A DNA stretch of 64,000 nucleotides, taken from assembly GCF_030285925.1 (NCBI RefSeq), contig NZ_CP127251.1:2604001-2668000 (forward strand), in the 5' to 3' direction. The notes below the pieces were generated by a model, which was not told the origin of the DNA, made no database searches, and saw only the letters and a list, made by a program, of their open reading frames with translations. A program made the position numbers and the translations under genes. The stretch is from Devosia sp. YIM 151766. Lineage in GTDB: Bacteria; Pseudomonadota; Alphaproteobacteria; Rhizobiales; Devosiaceae. The number at the start of each line of letters is the position of its first letter. Position 1 is the first letter of the stretch. Shown piece after piece: positions 58,308 to 64,000 of this stretch.

Positions 58308-58961
58308 ATGTCTGAAAATCTCGTCGTTCGCCTGCGCGGCAAGACGGTCACCATCACCGAGCCGATGCGTGAGGCCATCCTCGAGGAAATGCCGGAGATC
58401 GGCTGGATCGCCAGCGCAGAATTGCGCACCAAGGTGCTGAATGCCTGGGCAGCGGCGATCGCCGCCAGCGGCTTCAAGTGTATCGGGGACATGAAGCCCT
58501 CCGGCAATTACGATTCCAAGCCATTGGTCACCGGTACGCAGGGCGATCACATCCGCTCGGTGGCCCGCATCGCGCTCAGCATGGCCGAGGATCTGAATAA
58601 GAACTTTCCCGGTTTCACCTATAACCGCGACATCCTGATCGCCGGGGCGCTTTGCCACGATATCGGCAAGGTCTGGGAGTTCGATCCCGACAACGTCGCG
58701 CGCTGGCGCGCCGATCCGAACGAGAATGGAATGCCCTCGATCCGGCACCCGGGCTATGGGGTTTATATCTGTCTGACGCTGGAACTGCCGGAAGCCGTCG
58801 CCCACTGCGCCGGTGCCCATTCGGGCGAGGGCGAACTGCTGGAGCGCAGCCTCGAGAACACGATTATCCGCTGGGCCGACCATAGTTTCTGGATGATCAT
58901 CGAGAAGGGCCGCATGGTATCGGAAGTCGATACCTGGCTGCCCCCGGCCAAGGTTAGCTAA
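58308..58961 (+). CDS. HD-domain metal-dependent phosphohydrolase-like protein
   Basis: A 217-residue protein. His81 in TQGDHIRSVARIAL, the His117-Asp118 pair in GALCHDIGKVWEF, and later ADHSFW motifs define an HD-superfamily metal site. Such proteins hydrolyse nucleotides or other phosphomonoesters. Its cotranscription with a TRAP importer is unusual; it may process or be regulated by the imported compound. No other catabolic enzyme is adjacent. The ATG at 58308 follows GGAG at a slightly long spacing. A terminator follows. Confidence 0.82.
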   Translation: MSENLVVRLRGKTVTITEPMREAILEEMPEIGWIASAELRTKVLNAWAAAIAASGFKCIGDMKPSGNYDSKPLVTGTQGDHIRSVARIALSMAEDLNKNFPGFTYNRDILIAGALCHDIGKVWEFDPDNVARWRADPNENGMPSIRHPGYGVYICLTLELPEAVAHCAGAHSGEGELLERSLENTIIRWADHSFWMIIEKGRMVSEVDTWLPPAKVS

Positions 58962-58989
58962 TACCCCCTCTGATCGCGAGATATGGAAG

Positions 58990-59011
58990 AGGCCGGCTCG
59001 CCCGGCCTTTT
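58990..59011 (+). terminator. Intrinsic terminator of the TRAP-HD operon
   Basis: GGCCGG-CTCGC-CCGGCC followed by TTTT, 28 bp past the HD-domain stop. The six-base-pair GC stem with an added A-T pair and U-tract is a convincing terminator. Confidence 0.8.
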
Positions 59012-59136
59012 CTACGTGGACAGCGCTAGCGCGGCTAACAGACCCGGCTACCGAATCCCCGGCCGCCGCCCAAATAAATGTGGAACGAGGGGTCCCTGCT
59101 GTCGTTACGATCCTATGCCCCACATAGGAGAGGATC

Positions 59137-59508
59137 ATGATTGAAGTTATCGACGCACCAGATCATGTCGCAGCCTTCCACGTCGCCGGGACCGTTACCG
59201 CAGCGGATTATGACAAGATTATTCCCGAGATCGAGGAGACGCTTGCCGATCATCCGGAGATTGGCGTCCTCGCCGATTTGTCGGGGATGGAGGACATGAC
59301 CGGCGAAGCTATCCAGCGTGACCTTCAATACGGAATGGGCAAGCTCGGTGAGCTTCACCGGTTCAAACGCGCCGCCGTCATCTCGGACAAGCAATGGATC
59401 AAGGGCGCCACGGACATGGCGGGAAAGCTCTTTCCTCAGATCGACACCCAGGTGTTTTCGCCGGATGAGAGGGACGAAGCGCTCCAATGGGTTTCCGATC
59501 TGCAATAA
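59137..59508 (+). CDS. STAS/SpoIIAA-like protein
   Basis: A 123-residue protein with alternating strands and helices (HVAAFHVAGTVTAADYDKIIPEIEETLADHPEIGVLADLSGMEDMTGEAIQRDL and the later HRFKRAAVISDKQWIKGATDMAGKLF) of the DUF3478/SpoIIAA-like STAS fold. Such proteins are small lipid- or ligand-binding or anti-sigma-antagonist-like modules; partner unknown. GGAGA precedes the ATG. Confidence 0.82.
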   Translation: MIEVIDAPDHVAAFHVAGTVTAADYDKIIPEIEETLADHPEIGVLADLSGMEDMTGEAIQRDLQYGMGKLGELHRFKRAAVISDKQWIKGATDMAGKLFPQIDTQVFSPDERDEALQWVSDLQ

Positions 59509-59555
59509 TCGTCCCGGATCATGCCGCCCAAGCGCCGCACAGGGGGACGACGCCA

Positions 59556-60185
59556 ATGACAGAAGATAATTCGGAAATTTCCTTATTCGATGTCGCTGAT
59601 TGGCTCTGGTCATTCCGGTGGTTGATGCTTGTATGCGCAGCCATCGGCATCGTCTCAGCTTTTGTGGCCTGGCAAAACAGCAGCAGCACCCCTGCACCGT
59701 CTTACGAAATAAAACTGCAGATATTCTCGGGCGGCACACCGGTGCGCGGGCCGGGAGAGATAGCGGATATCCTGGTTGCTGGATTAGATGATCCAAGGCT
59801 GGAGCTGATATCCGCTCCCGCCGCCAACCCGGTCATTTTCCGAACGGGCGATAGTCAACTTGCCGGCAGTCTCAGGGCGGAGATCGCGGCTTTAACTGAT
59901 GCCATGATGGCAGAAGTCAAGACGCAGGAAACCGAACTCGAGCGGCTTTTGCCGGCGAACGAGAACGCGCTCCCGCTCTATCTAGAAACCAAGGCCTTCA
60001 TCGAAGGGGTCAATTCAGGCCTCGTTTCACCCATTGTGACAACGGTGACCGCCAGCACGGCCTCAGAACGTTCGCGCCTACCGGCACTCTTTCTTCCCGT
60101 AATGGCTAGCGGCTTGGCTTTTCTCCTCATTGCAGGAGCAATCAGTTTCGCCCGAGAATGGAAAAGACGACGCGAACCGGCTTAG
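59556..60185 (+). CDS. Two-TM Wzz-like membrane protein
   Basis: A 209-residue protein with a membrane helix near residues 20-40 (LMLVCAAIGIVSAFVAW) and another near 180-200, with a periplasmic loop of about 135 residues between them. The layout (short cytosolic ends, two flanking helices, coiled loop with KTQETELERLL) is that of chain-length-determinant (Wzz) relatives but it is short and lacks a clear motif. Function is unknown. It starts 48 bp after the STAS gene. Confidence 0.6.
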   Translation: MTEDNSEISLFDVADWLWSFRWLMLVCAAIGIVSAFVAWQNSSSTPAPSYEIKLQIFSGGTPVRGPGEIADILVAGLDDPRLELISAPAANPVIFRTGDSQLAGSLRAEIAALTDAMMAEVKTQETELERLLPANENALPLYLETKAFIEGVNSGLVSPIVTTVTASTASERSRLPALFLPVMASGLAFLLIAGAISFAREWKRRREPA

Positions 60186-60256
60186 TTCGTTGCTTCTGGA
60201 TTAGCTCTTCATTCAGCTGCGGCAGCTATGGTCACGCCGAACACGGAAAATCGCGC

Positions 60257-60454
60257 ATGCCTAGCTACAAAATCACCCTTCAATCGGGCCAGTCTTTTAT
60301 TGTCGATGACTCGCGAGGCATCGAAAAAATCTCCGAAGAGCTGTGCACTGATGGCTTCGTGATCGTGAAGCGCCGCGGCTCGGCCTATTCCAGCCAGACC
60401 ACCCAGATATCCATCCTCGAGCGGGCTGTCGTCAGTATCGAGCCGGCCGATTAG
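60257..60454 (+). CDS. Hypothetical small protein
   Basis: A 65-residue soluble protein (ITLQSGQSFIVDDSRGIEKISEELCTDGFVIVKRRGSAYSSQTTQISILERAVVSI) with predicted beta strands and no known domain. The GCGC-rich upstream has no strong ribosome site. Base composition is close to its neighbours. It may be real, but small size leaves doubt. Confidence 0.5.
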   Translation: MPSYKITLQSGQSFIVDDSRGIEKISEELCTDGFVIVKRRGSAYSSQTTQISILERAVVSIEPAD

Positions 60455-60558
60455 ACGTCGCATGGGCGCTGCTTCAAATGGCGGCGCGGTCCCAAGCTTG
60501 CGATCGCCGCCTAGAACAGCGACGGGATTCGAAATTCTCTCAATTTCGCAAGGCTGGA

Positions 60559-60633
60559 TGGTGGGTGCGACAGGGATTGAACCTGTGACCCCTGCCGTGT
60601 GAAGGCAGTGCTCTCCCGCTGAGCTACGCACCC
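60559..60633 (-). tRNA. tRNA-Val (anticodon CAC)
   Basis: On the minus strand GGGTGCGTAGCTCAGCGGG is followed by an anticodon stem CTGCC/GGCAG around TTCACAC (anticodon CAC), the T-arm GGTTCAATCC and a genomically encoded CCA. Acceptor GGGTGCG pairs with CGCACCC. All cloverleaf arms close. Confidence 0.96.
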
Positions 60634-60659
60634 GCTGCTCCAAGGGCAGGGAAAAGAGA

Positions 60660-60734
<75 letters not shown>

Positions 60735-60945
60735 ATCTCTCCGGGACGGAAGCGCGTGGCGTTTCCGGTGGCGCGGATAGACCATGAAACCCATCGGGGG
60801 GTCAAGAGGCTTCGCGCCGCACCGCGGTCGATTTCGCGCCAATGTGCCGGATTCGTCCGGGAAAGCCAGGAAGGCCGGCTCGAATGCCGCCCGGAAAGCT
60901 GTGGATTAAATCAAGCGCCCCTCTGCCCCCGCCCGCCTGTGCGGA

Positions 60946-61305
60946 TCAGGCCGCCAGCAGCCGTTCGACCTCGCTGACCAGATCCTTCAAATGGAAGGGC
61001 TTGGACAAGACCGAAGCGTCCTTGGGCGCGTCGCTATCGGGGTTCAGCGCCACCGCGGCAAAGCCGGTGATGAACATGACCTTGAGGTCGGGGTCCAGCT
61101 CGGTGGCCCGGCGCGCCAATTCGATCCCGTCCATTTCCGGCATCACGATATCGCTGAGCAGCAGCGAGAACGGTTCTTCCCGCAGCCGCTCATAGGCGGA
61201 AAGCCCGTTGTCGAACGACACCACCTCATAGCCGGCGCCTTTCAGCGCCCGCGTCAGGAACTGGCGCATGTCGTTGTCGTCTTCGGCGAGCAGGATTCGC
61301 TTCAT
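60946..61305 (-). CDS. cpdR: CpdR-type single-domain response regulator
   Basis: A 119-residue receiver domain without an output domain. Phosphoacceptor Asp52 is in LLLSDIVMPEMDG, with acidic Glu/Asp at the start (LLAEDDND), the Thr in VMFITGF and Lys in VLSKPFHLKDL. It ends LLAA; in Caulobacter the C-terminal Ala-Ala of CpdR is part of the degradation signal for ClpXP, which CpdR primes in the cell cycle. The ATG at 61305 was chosen because homology starts at MKRILLAEDD. It is divergent from the amidohydrolase. Confidence 0.9.
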   Translation of the reverse strand: MKRILLAEDDNDMRQFLTRALKGAGYEVVSFDNGLSAYERLREEPFSLLLSDIVMPEMDGIELARRATELDPDLKVMFITGFAAVALNPDSDAPKDASVLSKPFHLKDLVSEVERLLAA

Positions 61306-61514
61306 CAATAACCCCTTGGGCCGTTCGGCGGTGAATCGGTCTGGGCGATGTTTATGCCACTTGCGCGCTTTCGCAACACTTGGCGGGTCACATTGCCCTG
61401 GTTTTCCGCGCTCTTGCCCGTTTCCGGGCAACTGGACAAGTCCGCCGCGCCGCTTCACACTGGTCCATAGGCAAATCACCGGCGGCCAGCAGCTGCCCGA
61501 ACGGGGGAGTGGAC

Positions 61515-62411
61515 GTGCGATCCGACTATTGGGATCAACCGGCATTCGAAACCATCAGACCACGGCGCGTCGTGGCGCCGGTCGTGTTCAATTCGCCCCA
61601 TTCGGGCCGGGTCTATCCGGCCCGGTTCCTGGCCATGACCCGGCTGGATCATCTGTCGATCCGCCAGTCCGAAGACGCCTTTGTCGACGAGCTGTTTTCC
61701 CGGGCGCCGCATCTGGGCGCACCGCTGCTCCGCGCCCATTTCCCCCGCGCCTATCTCGACGTCAATCGCGAGCCCTGGGAACTCGATCCCGCCATGTTCG
61801 CCGAGCCGCTATCCGAGCGGTTCAACACCACGTCGCCCCGGGTCGCCGCTGGGCTGGGCACGCTGGCCCGGGTGGTGGCCGAGAACAAGCCGATCTATCG
61901 CGACCGGCTGACGCTGGACGATGCCCGCATGCGCATCGAGGGCATCTATCACCCCTATCACGCGGCCCTGCAAAAGCTGCTCGGCGAATCGCTGGGCGGG
62001 TTCGGGCTCGCCGTGCTCATCGATTGCCATTCCATGCCGCGCATCGGCCGCCACGGCGAGCGGGCCGCGCCCGACATCGTCCTGGGCGACCGCTACGGCA
62101 CCACCTGCGCCGGCCCGCTGGTCGATCTGGTGGAAACCGTCTTCACCGCCGCCGGCCTGCGCGTCGCCCGCAACCGGCCCTATGCCGGCGGTTTCTGCAC
62201 CCGCACCTATGGCCGGCCCCAGCATGGCGTGCATGCCCTGCAGATCGAGATCAGCCGGCATCTCTATATGAACGAGGCCACCTTGGAGAAACATGCCGGC
62301 TTCGAGCGCATCAAGGCCCTGGTCGAGCTGTTGATCCAGACGCTGGTGGGCATCGATCTGCCGACCCTGGCCGGCCACGGCGTCCTGATTGACAAAGCCG
62401 CCGCCGAATAG
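61515..62411 (+). CDS. N-formylglutamate amidohydrolase-family protein
   Basis: A 298-residue zinc-dependent hydrolase of the FGase (HutG) family. VVFNSPHSGRVYPARF, FVDELFSRAPHLGAPLLRAHFPRAYLDVNREPWELD, LIDCHSMP and GGFCTRTYGRPQHGVHALQIEISRHLYMNE are conserved; the last carries zinc ligands. It is not in a histidine-utilisation operon here, but this position before a HisN-like gene is common in Rhizobiales, so the physiological substrate is uncertain. The GTG at 61515 is favoured by GGGGGAG 5 bp upstream. Confidence 0.88.
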   Translation: MRSDYWDQPAFETIRPRRVVAPVVFNSPHSGRVYPARFLAMTRLDHLSIRQSEDAFVDELFSRAPHLGAPLLRAHFPRAYLDVNREPWELDPAMFAEPLSERFNTTSPRVAAGLGTLARVVAENKPIYRDRLTLDDARMRIEGIYHPYHAALQKLLGESLGGFGLAVLIDCHSMPRIGRHGERAAPDIVLGDRYGTTCAGPLVDLVETVFTAAGLRVARNRPYAGGFCTRTYGRPQHGVHALQIEISRHLYMNEATLEKHAGFERIKALVELLIQTLVGIDLPTLAGHGVLIDKAAAE

Positions 62412-62852
62412 AGCATCGGGCGAAAAAGTGGCAACCGGTTTTTCGCAAAGAAATGCGACATCGAGGAGTACGAGCCGGCGACTTGATGCAATCAAATCGC
62501 ATGAGGCTCCGGGCCGCCGCATGGGGCGTTTACATCCATCGCGAAAAAGAAGGGGCCGTTCCCAAAAACGGCCCCAGTCAAGGGAGGAACGATGTCTCAC
62601 CGGCCGCGCCGCCGATATGGCGCCGACCCGGTGATCCACCATGCCCTACCGGGATGAGCCGATTTGCCCCCGATCACAAGGAACAAGTCGGTTTTTCACA
62701 GCAGACGGGCCGACTTTGTTGCAAAAAAGAATCAGCCAATCTCGCCCTATTCGCCGGCCCGCCGCGATTTCCAACCCGTAATTTCACCAACTTTCGGCTA
62801 CAAGGCCTTTAATCTCAAGGTCTTGCCCGCCGGCGCCCAGGACATATAGCCC
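62412..62852. other. Gene-free region with two hairpins
   Basis: About 440 bp between the amidohydrolase and HisN-like genes. A terminator-like hairpin is at 62420-62446. A second, GGGGCCGTT/AACGGCCCC, is at 62552-62575, without a plus-strand U-tract but with TTCTTTTTC on the minus side. A 21-residue ORF (62591-62656, AGGGAGGA before ATG) is visible, of doubtful meaning. No other feature stands out. Confidence 0.5.
62420..62446 (+). terminator. Terminator-like hairpin after the amidohydrolase gene
   Basis: GCGAAAAA and TTTTTCGC form an 8-bp stem around GTGGCAACCGG, 8 bp past the stop. The sequence resembles a short repeat dispersed in Rhizobiales genomes (GCGAAAAAGTGG-AACCGG), so it may be a repeat used as a terminator. 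Confidence 0.55.
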
Positions 62853-63644
62853 ATGCCCGCCACAATCGACTTCGCTCGCATCCAATCCGTGCTTCTGGCC
62901 GCTGCCGACGCCGCCGCCGCGCGCACCCTGCCCCTGTTCCGCACGCCGCTCGCCATCGACAACAAGCTCGAAAGCGGCTTCGATCCGGTCACTGAGGCCG
63001 ATAAGGGCGCCGAATCCGCCATTCGTGCCGTCATCGCCGCGGCTTTTCCCGACCATGCCATTATCGGCGAGGAATGGGGCCGCACCGGCGAGGGCCGCTA
63101 TAGCTGGATCATCGATCCGGTGGACGGCACCCGCGCCTTCATCTCCGGCGCCCCGGTCTGGGGCACGCTAATCGCTTTCGCGATCGACGGCGTGGCCGTG
63201 GCCGGACTGATGAGCCAGCCCTTTATCGGCGAGAGCTTTCTGGCCATTCCCGGCCGCTCGCTCTATCGGCGCGGCGACATCGCGCTGGCCAATCGCAGCA
63301 GTGGCCAGACCGAGCTGGCCGCCGCCCGCGTCTTCACCACCACGCCCAACCTGTTCCAGGGCGAGCATTGGAGCAAATGGCAAGCCATCGAGACGGCGAC
63401 GCGATTGCAGCGCTTCGGCATGGATTGCTACGGCTATGCCCTGCTCGCCGCCGGCCATGCCGATCTGGTGATCGAACCCTATCTCAACACCTATGACATC
63501 GCCGCCCTTGTCCCCATCATCCGCGAAGCCGGCGGCGCCATCGCCTGCTGGGACGGGTCCGAGCCGACCGGCGGCGGCGACGTGGTGGCCGCCGCGACAC
63601 CCCAATTGCTGGACAAGGCACTGGCCCTCATCAACGCCGTTTGA
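62853..63644 (+). CDS. hisN: Inositol-monophosphatase-family, histidinol-phosphatase-like (HisN)
   Basis: A 263-residue Mg-dependent phosphatase. DPVTEADKGAESAIR, HAIIGEEWG, WIIDPVDGTRAFISGAPVWGTLIAF and the C-terminal YLNTYDIAALVPIIREAGG are the IMPase metal-binding motifs in the HisN-type form (TRAFI and PVWGT). HisN dephosphorylates histidinol phosphate in histidine synthesis in many alphaproteobacteria; the neighbouring FGase-like gene supports the usual Rhizobiales context. Length is typical. Confidence 0.88.
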   Translation: MPATIDFARIQSVLLAAADAAAARTLPLFRTPLAIDNKLESGFDPVTEADKGAESAIRAVIAAAFPDHAIIGEEWGRTGEGRYSWIIDPVDGTRAFISGAPVWGTLIAFAIDGVAVAGLMSQPFIGESFLAIPGRSLYRRGDIALANRSSGQTELAAARVFTTTPNLFQGEHWSKWQAIETATRLQRFGMDCYGYALLAAGHADLVIEPYLNTYDIAALVPIIREAGGAIACWDGSEPTGGGDVVAAATPQLLDKALALINAV

Positions 63645-63691
63645 GCCCAGCATCCCTCCTGGCGCGAGGACGACTCGCCTCCAAGGCGGAA

Positions 63692-63902
63692 TGTTTACAT
63701 CGGCACTGCGAGCCAAGCTGTCTCGGAACATGAGGCCCTTAGCTCCCTCCCCCTTGAGGGGAAGGCCGGGGAGGGGGTGCTGCGGTTCCTACATATCCGG
63801 CAGCCTCGCCCTGGCTCCGACACCCCACCCTCAATCCCTCCCCTCAAGGGGGAGGGAGGCGAAAGAGCCGCCGATCCTGTCGCCGGGGCAAGCACCCCAA
63901 TG
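63692..63902. mobile_element. MITE-like element, copy 2 (right end disrupted)
   Basis: Begins TGTTTACATCGG as in copy 1 (21480) and keeps CTCCCCCTTGAGGGGA, GGTGCTGCGGTTCCTACA and ATCCGG in the same order. It has an additional CTCCCCTCAAGGGGGAGGG inverted segment. The right end reads CCAATGT and then passes directly into GTCATTCCCGCGA of another repeat family, so the right terminal inverted repeat has been lost. Confidence 0.6.
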
Positions 63903-63934
63903 TCATTCCCGCGACGGCGCCCCTCCCCCCACTC

Positions 63935-64000
63935 GTCACCCTCGCGCTCGACGCGAGGGCTCTTGCAGCACCACCCATGAACAAGGGACCCTCGGTCGCG
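63935..64000. repeat. REP-type palindrome, cut by the window edge
   Basis: CGTCACCCTCGCGCTCGACG-CGAGGGCTCTT, with a partial inverse ACCCTCGG at the end. Same family as the unit at 34637; the second half of the pair continues past 64000. Confidence 0.75.

Larger units (their letters stand above)
63645..64000. other. Terminal gene-free region of repeats
   Basis: No gene is supported from the hisN stop to the end of the window. It holds copy 2 of the terminal-inverted-repeat element, a fragment of the GTCATTCCCGCGA palindrome and a REP unit running to the window edge. Confidence 0.7.

Overview
The window looks like a chromosomal segment of an alphaproteobacterium of the Hyphomicrobiales (Rhizobiales), most like a Devosia-type genome. 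This rests on high GC with strong GC3 bias, a CpdR-type response regulator ending in Ala-Ala, the order cpdR-like / N-formylglutamate amidohydrolase-like / hisN-like, ExoD, Nnr-type denitrification regulation, a cbb3 oxidase operon and many short palindromic intergenic repeats. The genus is an inference. No rRNA, CRISPR array, prophage or complete insertion sequence was seen.

Layout. 1-5.2 kb: the 3' part of an acyl-CoA ligase coupled to a MerR regulator, then four exported or membrane proteins of unknown role, one with a trypsin-like catalytic triad. 5.3-8.2 kb: a UVR-motif protein and a DNA-repair pair (ATP-dependent ligase plus metallo-beta-lactamase exonuclease). 8.3-17.9 kb: metabolic and housekeeping genes (esterase, DUF305, ExoD, PreP-like M16 peptidase, aldo/keto reductase, GntR regulator divergent from a Gfo/Idh/MocA dehydrogenase, GFA protein). 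18-28 kb: an ABC exporter pair, a HerA-like ATPase, an aldose epimerase-like protein, DUF72 divergent from the HrpB helicase. 28.4-29.6 kb: MsrB and a PPOX flavoprotein.

29.6-48.6 kb is a coherent low-oxygen / nitrogen-oxide respiration region. It holds pseudoazurin, NirK, NirV, an NnrR-like regulator, NnrS, an operon of DUF2249 / 12-TM protein / double DUF2249 / DUF59, the cbb3 operon ccoNOQP with two unknown membrane proteins, ccoI, ccoS, a hemerythrin-like protein, NnrU, DUF454, DUF305 and a DoxX-like membrane protein. FNR-type (TTGAT-N4-ATCAA) and NnrR-type (TTGCG-N4-CGCAA) palindromes sit in the expected intergenic spaces and link most of these genes into one regulon: pseudoazurin and NirK reduce nitrite to NO, NnrS/NnrU/DUF2249/hemerythrin probably handle or sense NO, and cbb3 respires oxygen at low tension. 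No NO reductase or N2O reductase is in the window.

48.7-60.5 kb is accessory. It contains a small repeat peptide, a lower-GC block with a tripartite tricarboxylate transporter (TctABC), an RraA-like protein and an IclR regulator, then a LysR regulator divergent from a TRAP transporter operon with an HD-domain phosphohydrolase, a STAS protein and small unknown proteins. 60.5-64 kb: two tRNA-Val genes, the CpdR-like regulator, an N-formylglutamate amidohydrolase-like enzyme and a histidinol-phosphatase-like IMPase. Intergenic spaces carry at least four families of dispersed repeats, including a 195-bp element with terminal inverted repeats present twice and a 188-bp tandem repeat.
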